Assembly (NCBI GenBank): GCA_035267185.1
Contig: DATFLY010000015.1
Location: forward strand, 1 to 8,281
Length of the DNA stretch: 8,281 nucleotides
Origin: JAUIBE01 sp035267185
GTDB lineage: Bacteria; Pseudomonadota; Gammaproteobacteria; Xanthomonadales; SZUA-36
Direction of reading: 5' to 3'
Shown: positions 1 to 7,571 of the stretch, piece by piece
How the letters are laid out: every line of letters begins with the position of its first letter
How positions within the stretch are numbered: position 1 is the first letter of the stretch
The notes under the pieces: generated by a model
What the model saw: only the letters and a program-made list of their open reading frames with translations
Told to the model about the DNA's origin: nothing
Databases searched by the model: none
Position numbers and translations under genes: made by a program

Positions 1-1624
1 CTTTCAGTCGTCAGATATTGGCGCTCAGACATCAGCCATCACTTACCAGGGTGAATTGAATGACTCCGGAACGCCGGCACAGGGTGCACATGACTTTGAA
101 TTCACCCTGTTTGATGCGCCAGCGGGCGGCAACATGATTGAAAACACGGTGGCCGTACCAGGGCATCCTGTTAACGACGGGATATTCACCGTCGAGATTG
201 ATTTTGGTGCCGTTGCTTTTGAGAACGGCGATCGCTTCCTGGAAATTCGAGTGCGCCCTTCGGGAGTTGGCAGTTACCAGACCCTGACACCCAGGCAGCC
301 CATGACGCCCACCCCTTTTGCGATCACGGCTTACCGTGTGTTGAATGGTGCGATCGAAAATCGAAGCCTTGCAAATGACTCGATTAGTACCGTCAAGATC
401 CAGGATGGGGCAGTCACCACTTCGAAAATTGGCGAAGATGCTGTGACCGGTTCAAAAATTGCCGACAACGTGGTCGGCAATCGCAACATGTTGGACAACG
501 CCATTGACACCGGCGAGATCAGAAATGACGCTGTCACGCGGGTGAAAATTGCGGATGGCGCGGTGACGGGTACACAAATGGCCGATTCGATCACGGTTGG
601 TTCCGGTAGCGATTCAGGGACCATTGCAGTGTGGAACGGCAATGACATGCAGACCGGGGTGGAAATGCTGGGTGATTCGCGTAGATTGCTGGTGTACGCA
701 CCCACCGGTGTGCCCCGGGCATCACTCGATGTGCCTGCAGGTGGTCGTTTGCTGCTTAATGACTCTGCTGACATGGCTGCCATCGCGATCGAGGCGGAAG
801 AGGGCATTGAGTCTGTTGATTCGATATCGCATGTCAACGCCATTGGCGACCTGATCCCTCGTGTTCTTCTCACCAGCACAGCGTCAGGGGGACAGGTTTT
901 TACCTACTCCAATGGCGGCGATGAGCAGACTCAGCTTGGCACCAGTGGTGATGGCGGGTTTCTGAATCTCAGTCAGGTCGACGGTGACATCGGGGTCCTG
1001 GCGGATGGAGATGCCGGAGGGAAAGGACTTGTTGAAGTGCGAGGTGTTGATTCTGGAACACGTGTTGAGATTGACGGACAAGATGCGGTCGATCAACCTT
1101 CGATCCGTTTTTACAAAAATGGAAACAGCATGACGGTTCTCACCGCAGCAGGGTTTAACAAAATCGGTGGCACTCTCGGTATTGGTCGCGATGCTTTTGG
1201 TGCAACCTTTGAAGTTGAAGGGACTGCTTCCAAGACTATTGCCGGCGACTGGCTGGCCAATTCTGATGTTCGAATCAAAACAAATATCAGCCCTGTCACG
1301 GGTGCCCTGGAAAAAATCGACAATCTCCGGCCGGTCACTTTTCGATATACGCCGGAATACCTGGAGCAGCACCCTGTCATTGAGGATGTTGAGTATTACA
1401 ACGTGGTGGCCCAGGACTTCCAGGCAGTGTTTCCCGAGGCCGTCAGAGAGGGTGGAGACACACTGCCATCGGGTGACCGGGTCCTGCAGGTCGACACGCA
1501 TCCGGCGATGATCACCGCGCTTGCCGCTTTGAAGGAACTGCATGTCATGGTGAAACAACAGGACGCCCGCATCTTGGAGCTCGAGCAAATGCTGGTAAAT
1601 AGAGAAGGCTCAGCCGCTCCTTGA
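1..1624 (+). CDS. Peptidase_S74 (endosialidase-chaperone) surface/tail-fibre-like protein, 5' end outside window
   Basis: The reading frame is open from base 2, so the true start lies left of the window; the TTG at 56 is internal. Residues are counted from the first visible codon, 540 in all. Residues 11-40 (around GAQTSAITYQGEL) look like the region just after a signal peptide, followed by the N-terminal domain common in large exported proteins of marine bacteria (GGxFTVxxDFG, ending PRQPMTPTPFAITAY). Residues 115-194 are eight decapeptide repeats. A beta-rich stalk follows. The C-terminal Peptidase_S74 domain starts near S421 (motif SDVRIK, Ser-Asp with a Lys five residues after the Ser) and ends in a helical, coiled-coil-like tail (about 503-536). 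In this family the C-terminal domain trimerises and folds the stalk, then cuts itself off at the Ser. I infer a trimeric surface or secreted fibre. It could instead be a phage fibre, but no phage genes adjoin it. Confidence 0.85.
   Translation, partial: FQSSDIGAQTSAITYQGELNDSGTPAQGAHDFEFTLFDAPAGGNMIENTVAVPGHPVNDGIFTVEIDFGAVAFENGDRFLEIRVRPSGVGSYQTLTPRQPMTPTPFAITAYRVLNGAIENRSLANDSISTVKIQDGAVTTSKIGEDAVTGSKIADNVVGNRNMLDNAIDTGEIRNDAVTRVKIADGAVTGTQMADSITVGSGSDSGTIAVWNGNDMQTGVEMLGDSRRLLVYAPTGVPRASLDVPAGGRLLLNDSADMAAIAIEAEEGIESVDSISHVNAIGDLIPRVLLTSTASGGQVFTYSNGGDEQTQLGTSGDGGFLNLSQVDGDIGVLADGDAGGKGLVEVRGVDSGTRVEIDGQDAVDQPSIRFYKNGNSMTVLTAAGFNKIGGTLGIGRDAFGATFEVEGTASKTIAGDWLANSDVRIKTNISPVTGALEKIDNLRPVTFRYTPEYLEQHPVIEDVEYYNVVAQDFQAVFPEAVREGGDTLPSGDRVLQVDTHPAMITALAALKELHVMVKQQDARILELEQMLVNREGSAAP
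344..583 (+). repeat. Eight in-frame decapeptide repeats
   Basis: These 240 bases encode exactly eight ten-residue units with no spacers. The consensus is roughly D-(G/D/N)-A-(V/I)-T-x-x-(K)-I-x; examples are DGAVTTSKIG, EDAVTGSKIA and DGAVTGTQMA. The DNA has diverged between units, so this is a protein-structural repeat and not a recent DNA expansion. Such regular ten-residue spacing with alternating small and hydrophobic residues suits a beta-helical or trimeric fibre shaft. That fold is inferred. Confidence 0.8.
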
Positions 1625-1649
1625 GCATCCGGTTTGGGTAAAGGTACAA

Positions 1650-1673
1650 GGTGTTGAGAAGAGAATCAGCACC
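1650..1673. other. Stem-loop between convergent genes
   Basis: An 8-bp stem (GGTGTTGA paired with TCAGCACC, one G-T wobble) encloses an 8-base loop, 25 bases after the stop of the S74 protein gene and 38 bases from the stop of the facing gene. The position suits transcription ending from either side. However, no run of T follows on either strand, so it is not a classical intrinsic terminator. The right arm can also pair with TGCTGA a little further on, giving an alternative fold. Confidence 0.3.
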
Positions 1674-1711
1674 GAAGAGCCATTGCTGAACAATCCACCT
1701 AAAGTTTAATT

Positions 1712-2245
1712 TCACCTGGAAATGCGGCTTGCCGTGTCAATAAACCCAGCGGTGGGTTCTCCAGTCTCAGGGTCCGGGTCGCCGTTTAGGATTGACCAGA
1801 TGTACTGATCGGAACCATTATAGATCACGGTTTGTGCGTTACCCGGTTCCAGGCCATCTTCTGTAAAGAAGTAACTCATTGCGGTGAGGTGATGATTATC
1901 CTCGCTTACCTCGATAATGAAGAGGTTTTTTCGAGGCCAGTCCCCGTAAAGTGAATTCATTTCGAACCGCTCTTCCATGTGGTTGTAATTGAAATACCAG
2001 ATGTAGTCCCGGGACTTGCCCAGGTGATTGGTGCCTGTTCCGCGACAAACGATATAACGGTCGTTTAATCCCCAGTCGCAGTTTCGCGGTCCGGTCTCGA
2101 CATAGTCGCCATTGACCTGCTCGTCGCGCGTTTGCCAATCGCCTATCAACCACTCCAGTCGCTTGATTGGTAATTCATTTTCCTGGGCAAAAACGCCGGA
2201 CCATACAGTTAGAATCAAAATGCCTGCAATCAATCGAATCTGCAT
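1712..2245 (-). CDS. Small exported protein, DUF1579/lipocalin-like, function unknown
   Basis: This encodes 177 residues. The N-terminus (MQIRLIAGILILTVWSGVFA then QENE) is a clear Sec signal peptide with likely cleavage after A20, so the mature protein is probably periplasmic. The ATG is preceded by a GAAGAG purine stretch at a suitable distance. The start of the mature part, LEWLIGDWQTRDE, resembles the (F/L)xGxW opening of DUF1579 and similar small lipocalin-like beta-barrel proteins. The rest is rich in aromatic residues and alternating strands. Two cysteines, C56 and C67, could form a disulphide. No catalytic motif is visible. It faces the S74 gene and diverges from the amidohydrolase, so it is probably a single-gene unit. 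The fold assignment is tentative, and I do not recognise a specific function. Confidence 0.75.
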   Translation of the reverse strand: MQIRLIAGILILTVWSGVFAQENELPIKRLEWLIGDWQTRDEQVNGDYVETGPRNCDWGLNDRYIVCRGTGTNHLGKSRDYIWYFNYNHMEERFEMNSLYGDWPRKNLFIIEVSEDNHHLTAMSYFFTEDGLEPGNAQTVIYNGSDQYIWSILNGDPDPETGEPTAGFIDTASRISR

Positions 2246-2557
2246 TGGTTTATCTCTTCAAGCAAGATCAGCCAGCCTAACAAAGCATTGCGTTGATCAG
2301 GATGCAGTTCATCGTTTAATCGGTACGATCGATCGGATTTTTGTCAGCCCTGTCGGCCTTACAAAATTCCGCAAGGCCCGTATGGGTATTGAATCAGGGT
2401 CAACTTTGGTCACCAGCACAGTTGGATGTCAATACGCCTGGTGAAAATTTCTTTGACCCTGTGACTTACATAGGGCTAAGTTGGAACTGTTCCTGTGATC
2501 CATGCGCCGGAATAACGGGAATTTTTGAAGCCCGGGACCTTGCAATCAAGGATATCA
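2246..2557. other. Divergent intergenic region, 312 bp
   Basis: This separates the minus-strand exported protein from the plus-strand amidohydrolase and must hold promoters for both. No convincing gene is present. Visible elements are a 10-bp palindrome CGATCGATCG (2326-2335), a 67-bp REP/MITE-like inverted repeat (2395-2461, listed separately), an 11-bp dyad GGAAC-T-GTTCC (2483-2493), and the amidohydrolase Shine-Dalgarno AAGGA (2548-2552). A perfect minus-strand -35 (TTGACA, complement of 2427-2432) lies inside the repeat but has only a poor -10 partner. On the plus strand TTGACC (2453-2458) pairs with only a weak TAAGTT at 2477-2482. I cannot name a confident promoter for either gene. Confidence 0.6.
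2395..2461. repeat. REP/MITE-like imperfect palindrome
   Basis: The outer arms CAGGGTCAA (2395-2403) and TTGACCCTG (2453-2461) are perfect 9-bp inverted repeats. Inside them TCACCAG (2410-2416) and CTGGTGA (2438-2444) form a second perfect 7-bp pair. Six and eight unpaired bases lie between the two stems, and the apical loop is 21 bases. Together the arms amount to imperfect terminal inverted repeats of 22 and 24 bases. The GGGTCA...TGACCC ends resemble those of short elements mobilised by REP-associated tyrosine transposases in gammaproteobacteria. No clear target-site duplication is visible, and element identity would need further copies in the genome. It could instead be an mRNA leader hairpin or an operator. 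Confidence 0.5.
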
Positions 2558-4231
2558 ATGAAAAAAATCAACAGAAGAAATCTTGTGCAGGGACTTGCGG
2601 GCTTTTCCGGGCTGGCGGCTTTTGCATCCTATGGGTCCCTCAACGCGTGGCAGGGCAAGGCAGATGTCATTCTCAGTGGAGGAACCTTCTACACCATGGA
2701 TCCCGCACTGGGAAATGTTGAAGCCATTGCCATCCGTGGTGATCGTATCCTGGCCGTGGGATCAGCCGATGACATTCTTGACCTGAAGGGTCAGTCCACA
2801 AGAATCATCAACACAGCAGGGATGACGATAACGCCGGGCTTTATTGATGCGCACTCACATCCACTGTTTGCCAATGAAGCGGTCAGCGTCGATGTGGATT
2901 TTCGCACCATACCCGAGGTTCAGGAGGCGCTGCGCGCCAGGGCTGCCGTGACGCCTCCGGGTGAATGGGTCATGGGGCACATGTACGACGATACCAAGTT
3001 CGTCGAAGGCAGGCCCGTTTCGCGTACTGACCTGGATGCGGTCAGTACCGGGCATCCCATTTTCGTCAGGCATCGGGGTGGTCACACTGGTGTTGTGAAT
3101 TCGATGGCATTCGATGTCGCGGGTGTCACCCTGGAAACACCTGACCCACCGGATGGAAAATTCTACCGGGATGAAAATGGTTTTACCGGGCGAATCGCAG
3201 AGCATGCCCTGGATGCGTTTCTGGAGGCCGGGGTCTGGCCGACGGTTGATCGGGCTGTGAACCAGGAAAATGCACGTCTTATAACAAAAAGAATGATGTC
3301 TTCTGGCCTTACTTCTACAACAGACGCCTATGGCGAGACAGAGGAATGGCAGACCTACCAGGATGCATACCATGCCAACGAGTTGAGCTGCCGTATCTCC
3401 TTCATGCCGTCAGGAAATATATACGCAGCCATGAAAGCTGCCGGGATCCGATCCGGATTTGGCGACGATATGTTACGGGTGGGTGCGGTCAAGTTTTCTG
3501 CCGATGGTTCGGCATCAGAGCGAACCATGCGCATGAGTACACCCTTTAAAGGTCGCCCGGACGACTACGGCATCCTGACCATGAACCAGGAGGAAATTGA
3601 TGCCGCAGTGGACGATGCCGTTGCCCATGGTTTCCGGATTGGAATTCACGCCAATGGCGATGTCACAATTGACATGGTCCTTAATGCCTACGAACGGGTG
3701 CTGGCTGACTGGCGCGGGCCCAACCCCAGATTCCGTATTGAGCATTGTTCACTCGTCAATCCGGATCTGCTCCAGCGAATCAAGGCAACGGGTGCTATAC
3801 CGACACCGTTTTATACCTATGCGTACTATCATGGCGAAAAATGGCACGAGTACGGCCCTGATAAGATGGAATGGATGTTCGGGCATGGATCATTCCTGGA
3901 CTACGGCATCCCCGTGGCACCAGCATCTGATTACACGCCCGGTCCCTACCAGCCGATGATGGCGATCCAGAGCATGGTGACCCGCAGGGATCCCGAGGGC
4001 AACGTCTGGGGTCCTTCTCAGCGCATCAGTGTTGCCCAGGCCATGCAGGTCTGCACCATGAACGGTGCCTATGCCTCTTTCGAGGAAGACATCAAGGGCT
4101 CGCTGACGCCCGGCAAACTGGCTGATATCGCGGTGCTGGCTTCTGACCCGCACAAAGTTGATCCCGATACCATAAAGGATATTGAAATCGTCCGGGTGAT
4201 GTTAGGCGGGCAATCGTTGTACGAGGCCTGA
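2558..4231 (+). CDS. Tat-exported YtcJ-like amidohydrolase (Amidohydro_3 family)
   Basis: This encodes 557 residues from the ATG at 2558, chosen because AAGGA sits 5 bases upstream and the product then begins with a twin-arginine signal. That signal is NRRNLV at residues 5-10, followed by a hydrophobic stretch to about residue 30. A TTG start at 2525 would only add 11 residues ahead of it. The amidohydrolase pattern is complete: HxH metal ligands H99 and H101 (GFIDAHSHP), K312 in VKFSADGS, H364 in GIHANGD, H396 in RIEHC, and D458 in VAPASDYTPG. The composite beta-sandwich ends with GSLTPGKLADIAVL. Family members hydrolyse C-N bonds of amides or N-formyl/N-acyl compounds using a metal centre; the substrate here is unknown. 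The Tat signal places it in the periplasm, folded with metal in the cytoplasm first. It heads a likely operon with the peptidase 2 bp downstream. Confidence 0.92.
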   Translation: MKKINRRNLVQGLAGFSGLAAFASYGSLNAWQGKADVILSGGTFYTMDPALGNVEAIAIRGDRILAVGSADDILDLKGQSTRIINTAGMTITPGFIDAHSHPLFANEAVSVDVDFRTIPEVQEALRARAAVTPPGEWVMGHMYDDTKFVEGRPVSRTDLDAVSTGHPIFVRHRGGHTGVVNSMAFDVAGVTLETPDPPDGKFYRDENGFTGRIAEHALDAFLEAGVWPTVDRAVNQENARLITKRMMSSGLTSTTDAYGETEEWQTYQDAYHANELSCRISFMPSGNIYAAMKAAGIRSGFGDDMLRVGAVKFSADGSASERTMRMSTPFKGRPDDYGILTMNQEEIDAAVDDAVAHGFRIGIHANGDVTIDMVLNAYERVLADWRGPNPRFRIEHCSLVNPDLLQRIKATGAIPTPFYTYAYYHGEKWHEYGPDKMEWMFGHGSFLDYGIPVAPASDYTPGPYQPMMAIQSMVTRRDPEGNVWGPSQRISVAQAMQVCTMNGAYASFEEDIKGSLTPGKLADIAVLASDPHKVDPDTIKDIEIVRVMLGGQSLYEA

Positions 4232-4233
4232 GC

Positions 4234-5658
4234 ATGAAGATCATTACCGGGTGGAGCATTCTATTGTTGAGCCTTGCAAACCCCGCGGATGGCGCCGCCC
4301 AGACTGTATTTCCTGGGTTGTCTGATACAACACCTGCAGGTCACGGAACAATGCACCCATGTAGCCCCGAGGGTATTGATGGGGACGTGTTCTGTGGCCG
4401 CTTTCGGGTTTTTGAGGATCGCACGGCCGCATCGGGCCGAATGCTGGACCTGGGCTTCGTCTTATTGAAAGCAACTGATCCGGATGCCGAATCCGGGCAG
4501 GTCCTGATTCCATTACCTGGCGGACCAGGGCAGATATTCACCAACGATCCGGGATACTGGAATCGGGCCTGGGCCCACTTGCGCGGGCATAATGACATCC
4601 TGGTTGTCGATGTTCGTGGCGTTGGAGCGTCTGAGGCGCTGGGCTGTCCCGCGTTTCGAATTCCGCTTAAAGACCGGTTCGGGGCGGTGTTTCCACCAGA
4701 ACACATTGAAATGTGTCGCGAGGTCCTTGCGGATCGTGCAAACCTCGAACTTTATGTCACCGACCTGGCGGTTGACGATCTGGAAGAGTTGCGTCGGTGG
4801 CTCGGCTACTCTGAGGTCAACCTCACCGGAGGATCGTATGGCACAAGAGTGGCCCAGGTATACATGCGGCGACATCCGCAAGCCGTTCGTGCGGTGATCC
4901 TCAACAGTGTCGTTCCCGTGTTCAAAACTGCTTACGTGCATATGGCCCGTTCTCTTCAGGAATCACTTGACCTGGTGATTGCTGGTTGCCGGGAAGATCA
5001 GACCTGTGCATCACAATACCCTGATCTGGACATGCGTCTCGACACGGTGCTTGATCATCTTTCAGAGCGGCCGGTTGAAGTTCAACTGCAAGGCGAGACC
5101 ATCCTGTTCTCGCTTGGCGACTTTTCCTACGCGGTTCGTGGTTTGCTTTATTCCAGGGCTGATGATGTCCCGCGAATGCTGATGGCAGCAGCGGATGGTG
5201 ACTGGACCGGGCTTGCGAAGTATTACCTTGAGCGTACGGAATGGATCGCTCAGCCTGATGGGCTTGCCGGCCATCACTTCTCAGCGCTTTGCGCGGAAGA
5301 TATTGCGCCACTCAGCGATGAGGAAGTGCGGCTTTATACGGAAGGAACGTTTATGGGTGATCACCTGATCTCGGGTTACCGTGATGTGTGCGCGGCCTGG
5401 AATGTGGCAAAGTTGGCGCATTCCTGGTGGACGCCGTTACAGAGCGATTTGCCTGTCCTGATCATTTCCGGGGAACGGGATCCCGTAACACCCCCTTCGT
5501 GGGGAGATGCAGTTTCGAAATATCTCCCCAACAGCCTTCATATCGTGGTTGCCGGTGGAGGCCACGTACCAAGAGACGCCTGCCTTCGTTTGGTAGAACA
5601 CCAGTTTCTTGCCAGGGCCACGGTAACGGACCTTGATACGGCCTGCATGGCCAATTGA
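4234..5658 (+). CDS. Exported S33-family alpha/beta hydrolase (tripeptidyl/prolyl aminopeptidase type)
   Basis: This encodes 474 residues. The start ATG lies 2 bases after the amidohydrolase stop, with GAGG (4223-4226) 7 bases upstream, so the two genes are translationally linked. A Sec signal peptide spans about residues 1-23 (hydrophobic WSILLLSLANPA, then GAAQ). The early CGRFRV motif (C54), the oxyanion loop GGPG (96-99), DVRGVGAS (126-133) and the nucleophile elbow GGSYGT with S201 mark the S33 fold. D416 in SGERDPVTPP and H444 in GGGH complete the triad in a C-terminal TAP-like domain. Ten cysteines, an even number, suit an oxidised periplasmic protein with disulphides. Relatives release N-terminal amino acids or tripeptides from peptides, or hydrolyse esters and amides. 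Peptidase activity is likely but not proven; an esterase is the main alternative. Confidence 0.9.
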   Translation: MKIITGWSILLLSLANPADGAAQTVFPGLSDTTPAGHGTMHPCSPEGIDGDVFCGRFRVFEDRTAASGRMLDLGFVLLKATDPDAESGQVLIPLPGGPGQIFTNDPGYWNRAWAHLRGHNDILVVDVRGVGASEALGCPAFRIPLKDRFGAVFPPEHIEMCREVLADRANLELYVTDLAVDDLEELRRWLGYSEVNLTGGSYGTRVAQVYMRRHPQAVRAVILNSVVPVFKTAYVHMARSLQESLDLVIAGCREDQTCASQYPDLDMRLDTVLDHLSERPVEVQLQGETILFSLGDFSYAVRGLLYSRADDVPRMLMAAADGDWTGLAKYYLERTEWIAQPDGLAGHHFSALCAEDIAPLSDEEVRLYTEGTFMGDHLISGYRDVCAAWNVAKLAHSWWTPLQSDLPVLIISGERDPVTPPSWGDAVSKYLPNSLHIVVAGGGHVPRDACLRLVEHQFLARATVTDLDTACMAN

Positions 5659-5705
5659 CGCAGGATGATTGATGCCATAACAAGAAAAACTGAGGGCGTA
5701 TTATT

Positions 5706-7475
5706 ATGAATATCTACACCATCACGATTTTTATCAGCATCCTGGTCTATGTTGCCGTCGGTAACTATGCGGGTCGCAGGGTAAAGAACCTCGAAGACTA
5801 CTTCGTGGTGGGCAGGCGGGCGCCAACATTCCTGATTGTTGGAACCCTGGTGGCCAGTTTTCTCAGTACCAACACTTTTCTGGGGCAGGCTGGTCTGGTC
5901 TATGGATTCAATGCGGCGTGGTTGTTGATTCCCTCGTTATTTCTCGTTGGCTACATTTATGGCGCCATTTTTTTTGGTCGCTATCTGCGTCGCAGTCGTT
6001 CCATGACTGTCGCAGGTTTTTTTGGCGAACGTTTTGACAGCCGGCGGGTTCAGGTTGTGGCGGGAATCACGGTTGTGGTGGGCATTGGTTTTTACCTGAT
6101 TGCAGTCACCCAGGGTGTGGCCCTGATTCTTTCCAACCTCACGACGCTGTCATACACCCAGGGACTCATCCTGGCCTGGGCATGCTATACCTCGTTCACC
6201 CTTTACTCCGGATCCCGGGGCGTGGTGATCACCGATACGATGATGTTCGTGTTATTCAGTGTGGTCAGTTTTCTGGCCATGTTTTCGATTCTGGAACTGC
6301 ACGGCGGCTGGTTTGCTGCAATGGAAGCGCTCACTCAACTGGAATCCAAGCCAAACCTGATGGCCTGGCATGGTATGACCGGGCCAGGTCAAAACTGGGA
6401 GACACCTTTCGATTTTCTGATCTGGTTCCTGATTGTCAGTGTCGGCTGGAGCTTTGTGACGGCAGTCAGTCCCTGGCAATCAAGTCGTTACCTGATGGCA
6501 AAAAATGAGCAGGTCGTGCTGCGTTCCGCCGTGGTGGCGGCGATCAGCATCGCGATCGTCCAGGCCCTGGTGTACGCCGCGTCCTCGGTGGTCAACCTGA
6601 GCAATGAAGTCATCGTGCCGCAAGAGGATGTGCTGATCTGGGCCTCCACCAACATCATCACACCCATGGTGGGTGCACTTGTGCTGGCGGGACTGGTGGC
6701 CGCCGGACTTTCTTCAGCATCGACATTCCTGTCCCTTGTTGGGTTTAATTTCAGCAACGATATTTTCCATTCGAAATCGACCGAGGACCAGGCCCGGTTA
6801 AAGTTCAGCCGGATGATGATGCTGGCAGTCGGCATCATTGCGCTGGTGGTGTGTTTGTCCATCGAGCAGAACATTCTGTGGCTCACCTATTTCGGCGCGA
6901 CTTTATTTGCCTCTGCCTGGGGGCCGGTGGCATTTATGAGCATCTGGAGCGACCGCATCACCGCCAGTGCAGCGTTCTGGGGAATCGTATCGGGTTTCCT
7001 GGGGAACACGGTTCCCAAACTCCTTTCCACCCTGGACCTGATTGAGTTGCCAGTCTATCTCGACCCCATCCTCATGGGCGGTGTCATCAGCCTGGTGGTT
7101 GTGCTGGTCGTATCGCGCAACTCCCGGGTGACAAACACCGAGCGTCGATATCGATTGTCCTTGCTGGATATTCCTGCGGAAGAACTGGACGTCCCGGAAG
7201 CCAGGAAAACCCTTCGTTATGCCTACGCGCTGGGTGTATTTGGTGTCCTGATGACAGTGGGCATGATGTGGTTTTATGTTGTGCCTTACCAGGCTGCGTC
7301 ATTTGCTGTTGACGAAGCGTTTCGCATTGACTGGCTCAGCGGGGAGGCATTGTTTGCTTATGGCTGGGCCATCGTCTTTCTTGTGCTGGCCTGGCTAATG
7401 CATCGCGCCATTAGTCGTGGCTACCTGGATAAAACGAAAGAGCCACTCGTGAATCCGAATACAACCACTCAATAA
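5706..7475 (+). CDS. Sodium:solute symporter (SSS family)
   Basis: This encodes 589 residues. The ATG at 5706 has GAGGG (5692-5696) 9 bases upstream and lies 47 bases after the peptidase stop, consistent with one operon. About 13-15 hydrophobic segments are visible, the first at residues 5-22. SSS-family features include NLEDYFVVGRR (28-38) after helix 1, and SGSRGVVITDTMMF (168-181), the counterpart of the conserved G-x-x-A-V-x-T-D motif. The segment GLSSASTFLSLVGFNFSNDI (334-353) matches the Na2-site helix with its Ser/Thr cluster. A charged loop (470-503) precedes the last two helices, and a polar tail ends the protein. Members couple inward Na+ flow to uptake of sugars, amino acids, pantothenate or other small molecules. 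The substrate cannot be read from the sequence; a product of the two upstream hydrolases is the contextual guess. Confidence 0.93.
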   Translation: MNIYTITIFISILVYVAVGNYAGRRVKNLEDYFVVGRRAPTFLIVGTLVASFLSTNTFLGQAGLVYGFNAAWLLIPSLFLVGYIYGAIFFGRYLRRSRSMTVAGFFGERFDSRRVQVVAGITVVVGIGFYLIAVTQGVALILSNLTTLSYTQGLILAWACYTSFTLYSGSRGVVITDTMMFVLFSVVSFLAMFSILELHGGWFAAMEALTQLESKPNLMAWHGMTGPGQNWETPFDFLIWFLIVSVGWSFVTAVSPWQSSRYLMAKNEQVVLRSAVVAAISIAIVQALVYAASSVVNLSNEVIVPQEDVLIWASTNIITPMVGALVLAGLVAAGLSSASTFLSLVGFNFSNDIFHSKSTEDQARLKFSRMMMLAVGIIALVVCLSIEQNILWLTYFGATLFASAWGPVAFMSIWSDRITASAAFWGIVSGFLGNTVPKLLSTLDLIELPVYLDPILMGGVISLVVVLVVSRNSRVTNTERRYRLSLLDIPAEELDVPEARKTLRYAYALGVFGVLMTVGMMWFYVVPYQAASFAVDEAFRIDWLSGEALFAYGWAIVFLVLAWLMHRAISRGYLDKTKEPLVNPNTTTQ

Positions 7476-7495
7476 GAGGCCTGAAGCTGTCCGTA

Positions 7496-7529
7496 CCATC
7501 CCCTGGATATTGAAGCCGGTCAGGGATGG
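7496..7529. other. Imperfect stem-loop after the symporter gene
   Basis: CCATCCCCTG (7496-7505) pairs with CAGGGATGG (7521-7529) with one bulged C, enclosing a 15-base loop, 20 bases after the symporter stop. The site suits the end of the operon transcript. However, no T-run follows, so intrinsic termination is doubtful; Rho-dependent termination or 3'-end protection is possible. Confidence 0.35.
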
Positions 7530-7543
7530 ATGCCAATAACCGC

Positions 7544-7571
7544 TTAACTCTAGAAGATCATCGGTTATACT
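7544..7571 (+). promoter_or_regulatory. Candidate sigma70 promoter of the TonB-dependent receptor gene
   Basis: A -10 box TATACT (7566-7571, five of six consensus bases) lies 16 bases after a -35-like TTAACT (7544-7549, four of six). Transcription would start near 7578 and leave a leader of about 140 bases before the receptor ATG. Two inverted repeats overlap the boxes: ATAACCG (7536-7542) with CGGTTAT (7562-7568), and CTTAAC (7543-7548) with GTTAAG (7576-7581). They may be operator half-sites. A second, weaker candidate is a perfect TTGACA at 7635-7640 with a poor TGCAAC 17 bases on. Confidence 0.4.

Noticed and set aside
331..879. A 182-codon minus-strand open frame over the decapeptide-repeat region.
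   Set aside because: Its Ser/Ala/Thr-rich, repeating sequence is simply the antisense reading of the plus-strand repeats.
884..1588. A 234-codon open frame on the minus strand inside the S74 protein gene.
   Set aside because: It lies wholly opposite a gene with clear domain motifs, shows no recognisable domain, and has the composition expected of an antisense shadow.
1..1624. Prophage tail region, suggested by the tail-fibre-like S74 protein.
   Set aside because: No other phage gene, integrase or attachment-site repeat is visible, and the protein begins with features of an exported bacterial protein.
2525..2557. TTG start giving the amidohydrolase 11 more residues.
   Set aside because: The ATG at 2558 has a good Shine-Dalgarno at the right spacing and puts the Tat signal at the N-terminus.
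2341..2721. A plus-strand frame crossing from the intergenic region into the amidohydrolase start.
   Set aside because: It overlaps the signal-peptide region of the amidohydrolase in another frame and has no recognisable protein features.
2855..3373. A 172-codon minus-strand open frame inside the amidohydrolase gene.
   Set aside because: The plus-strand reading carries all the catalytic motifs; the antisense product has no domain or convincing start signal.
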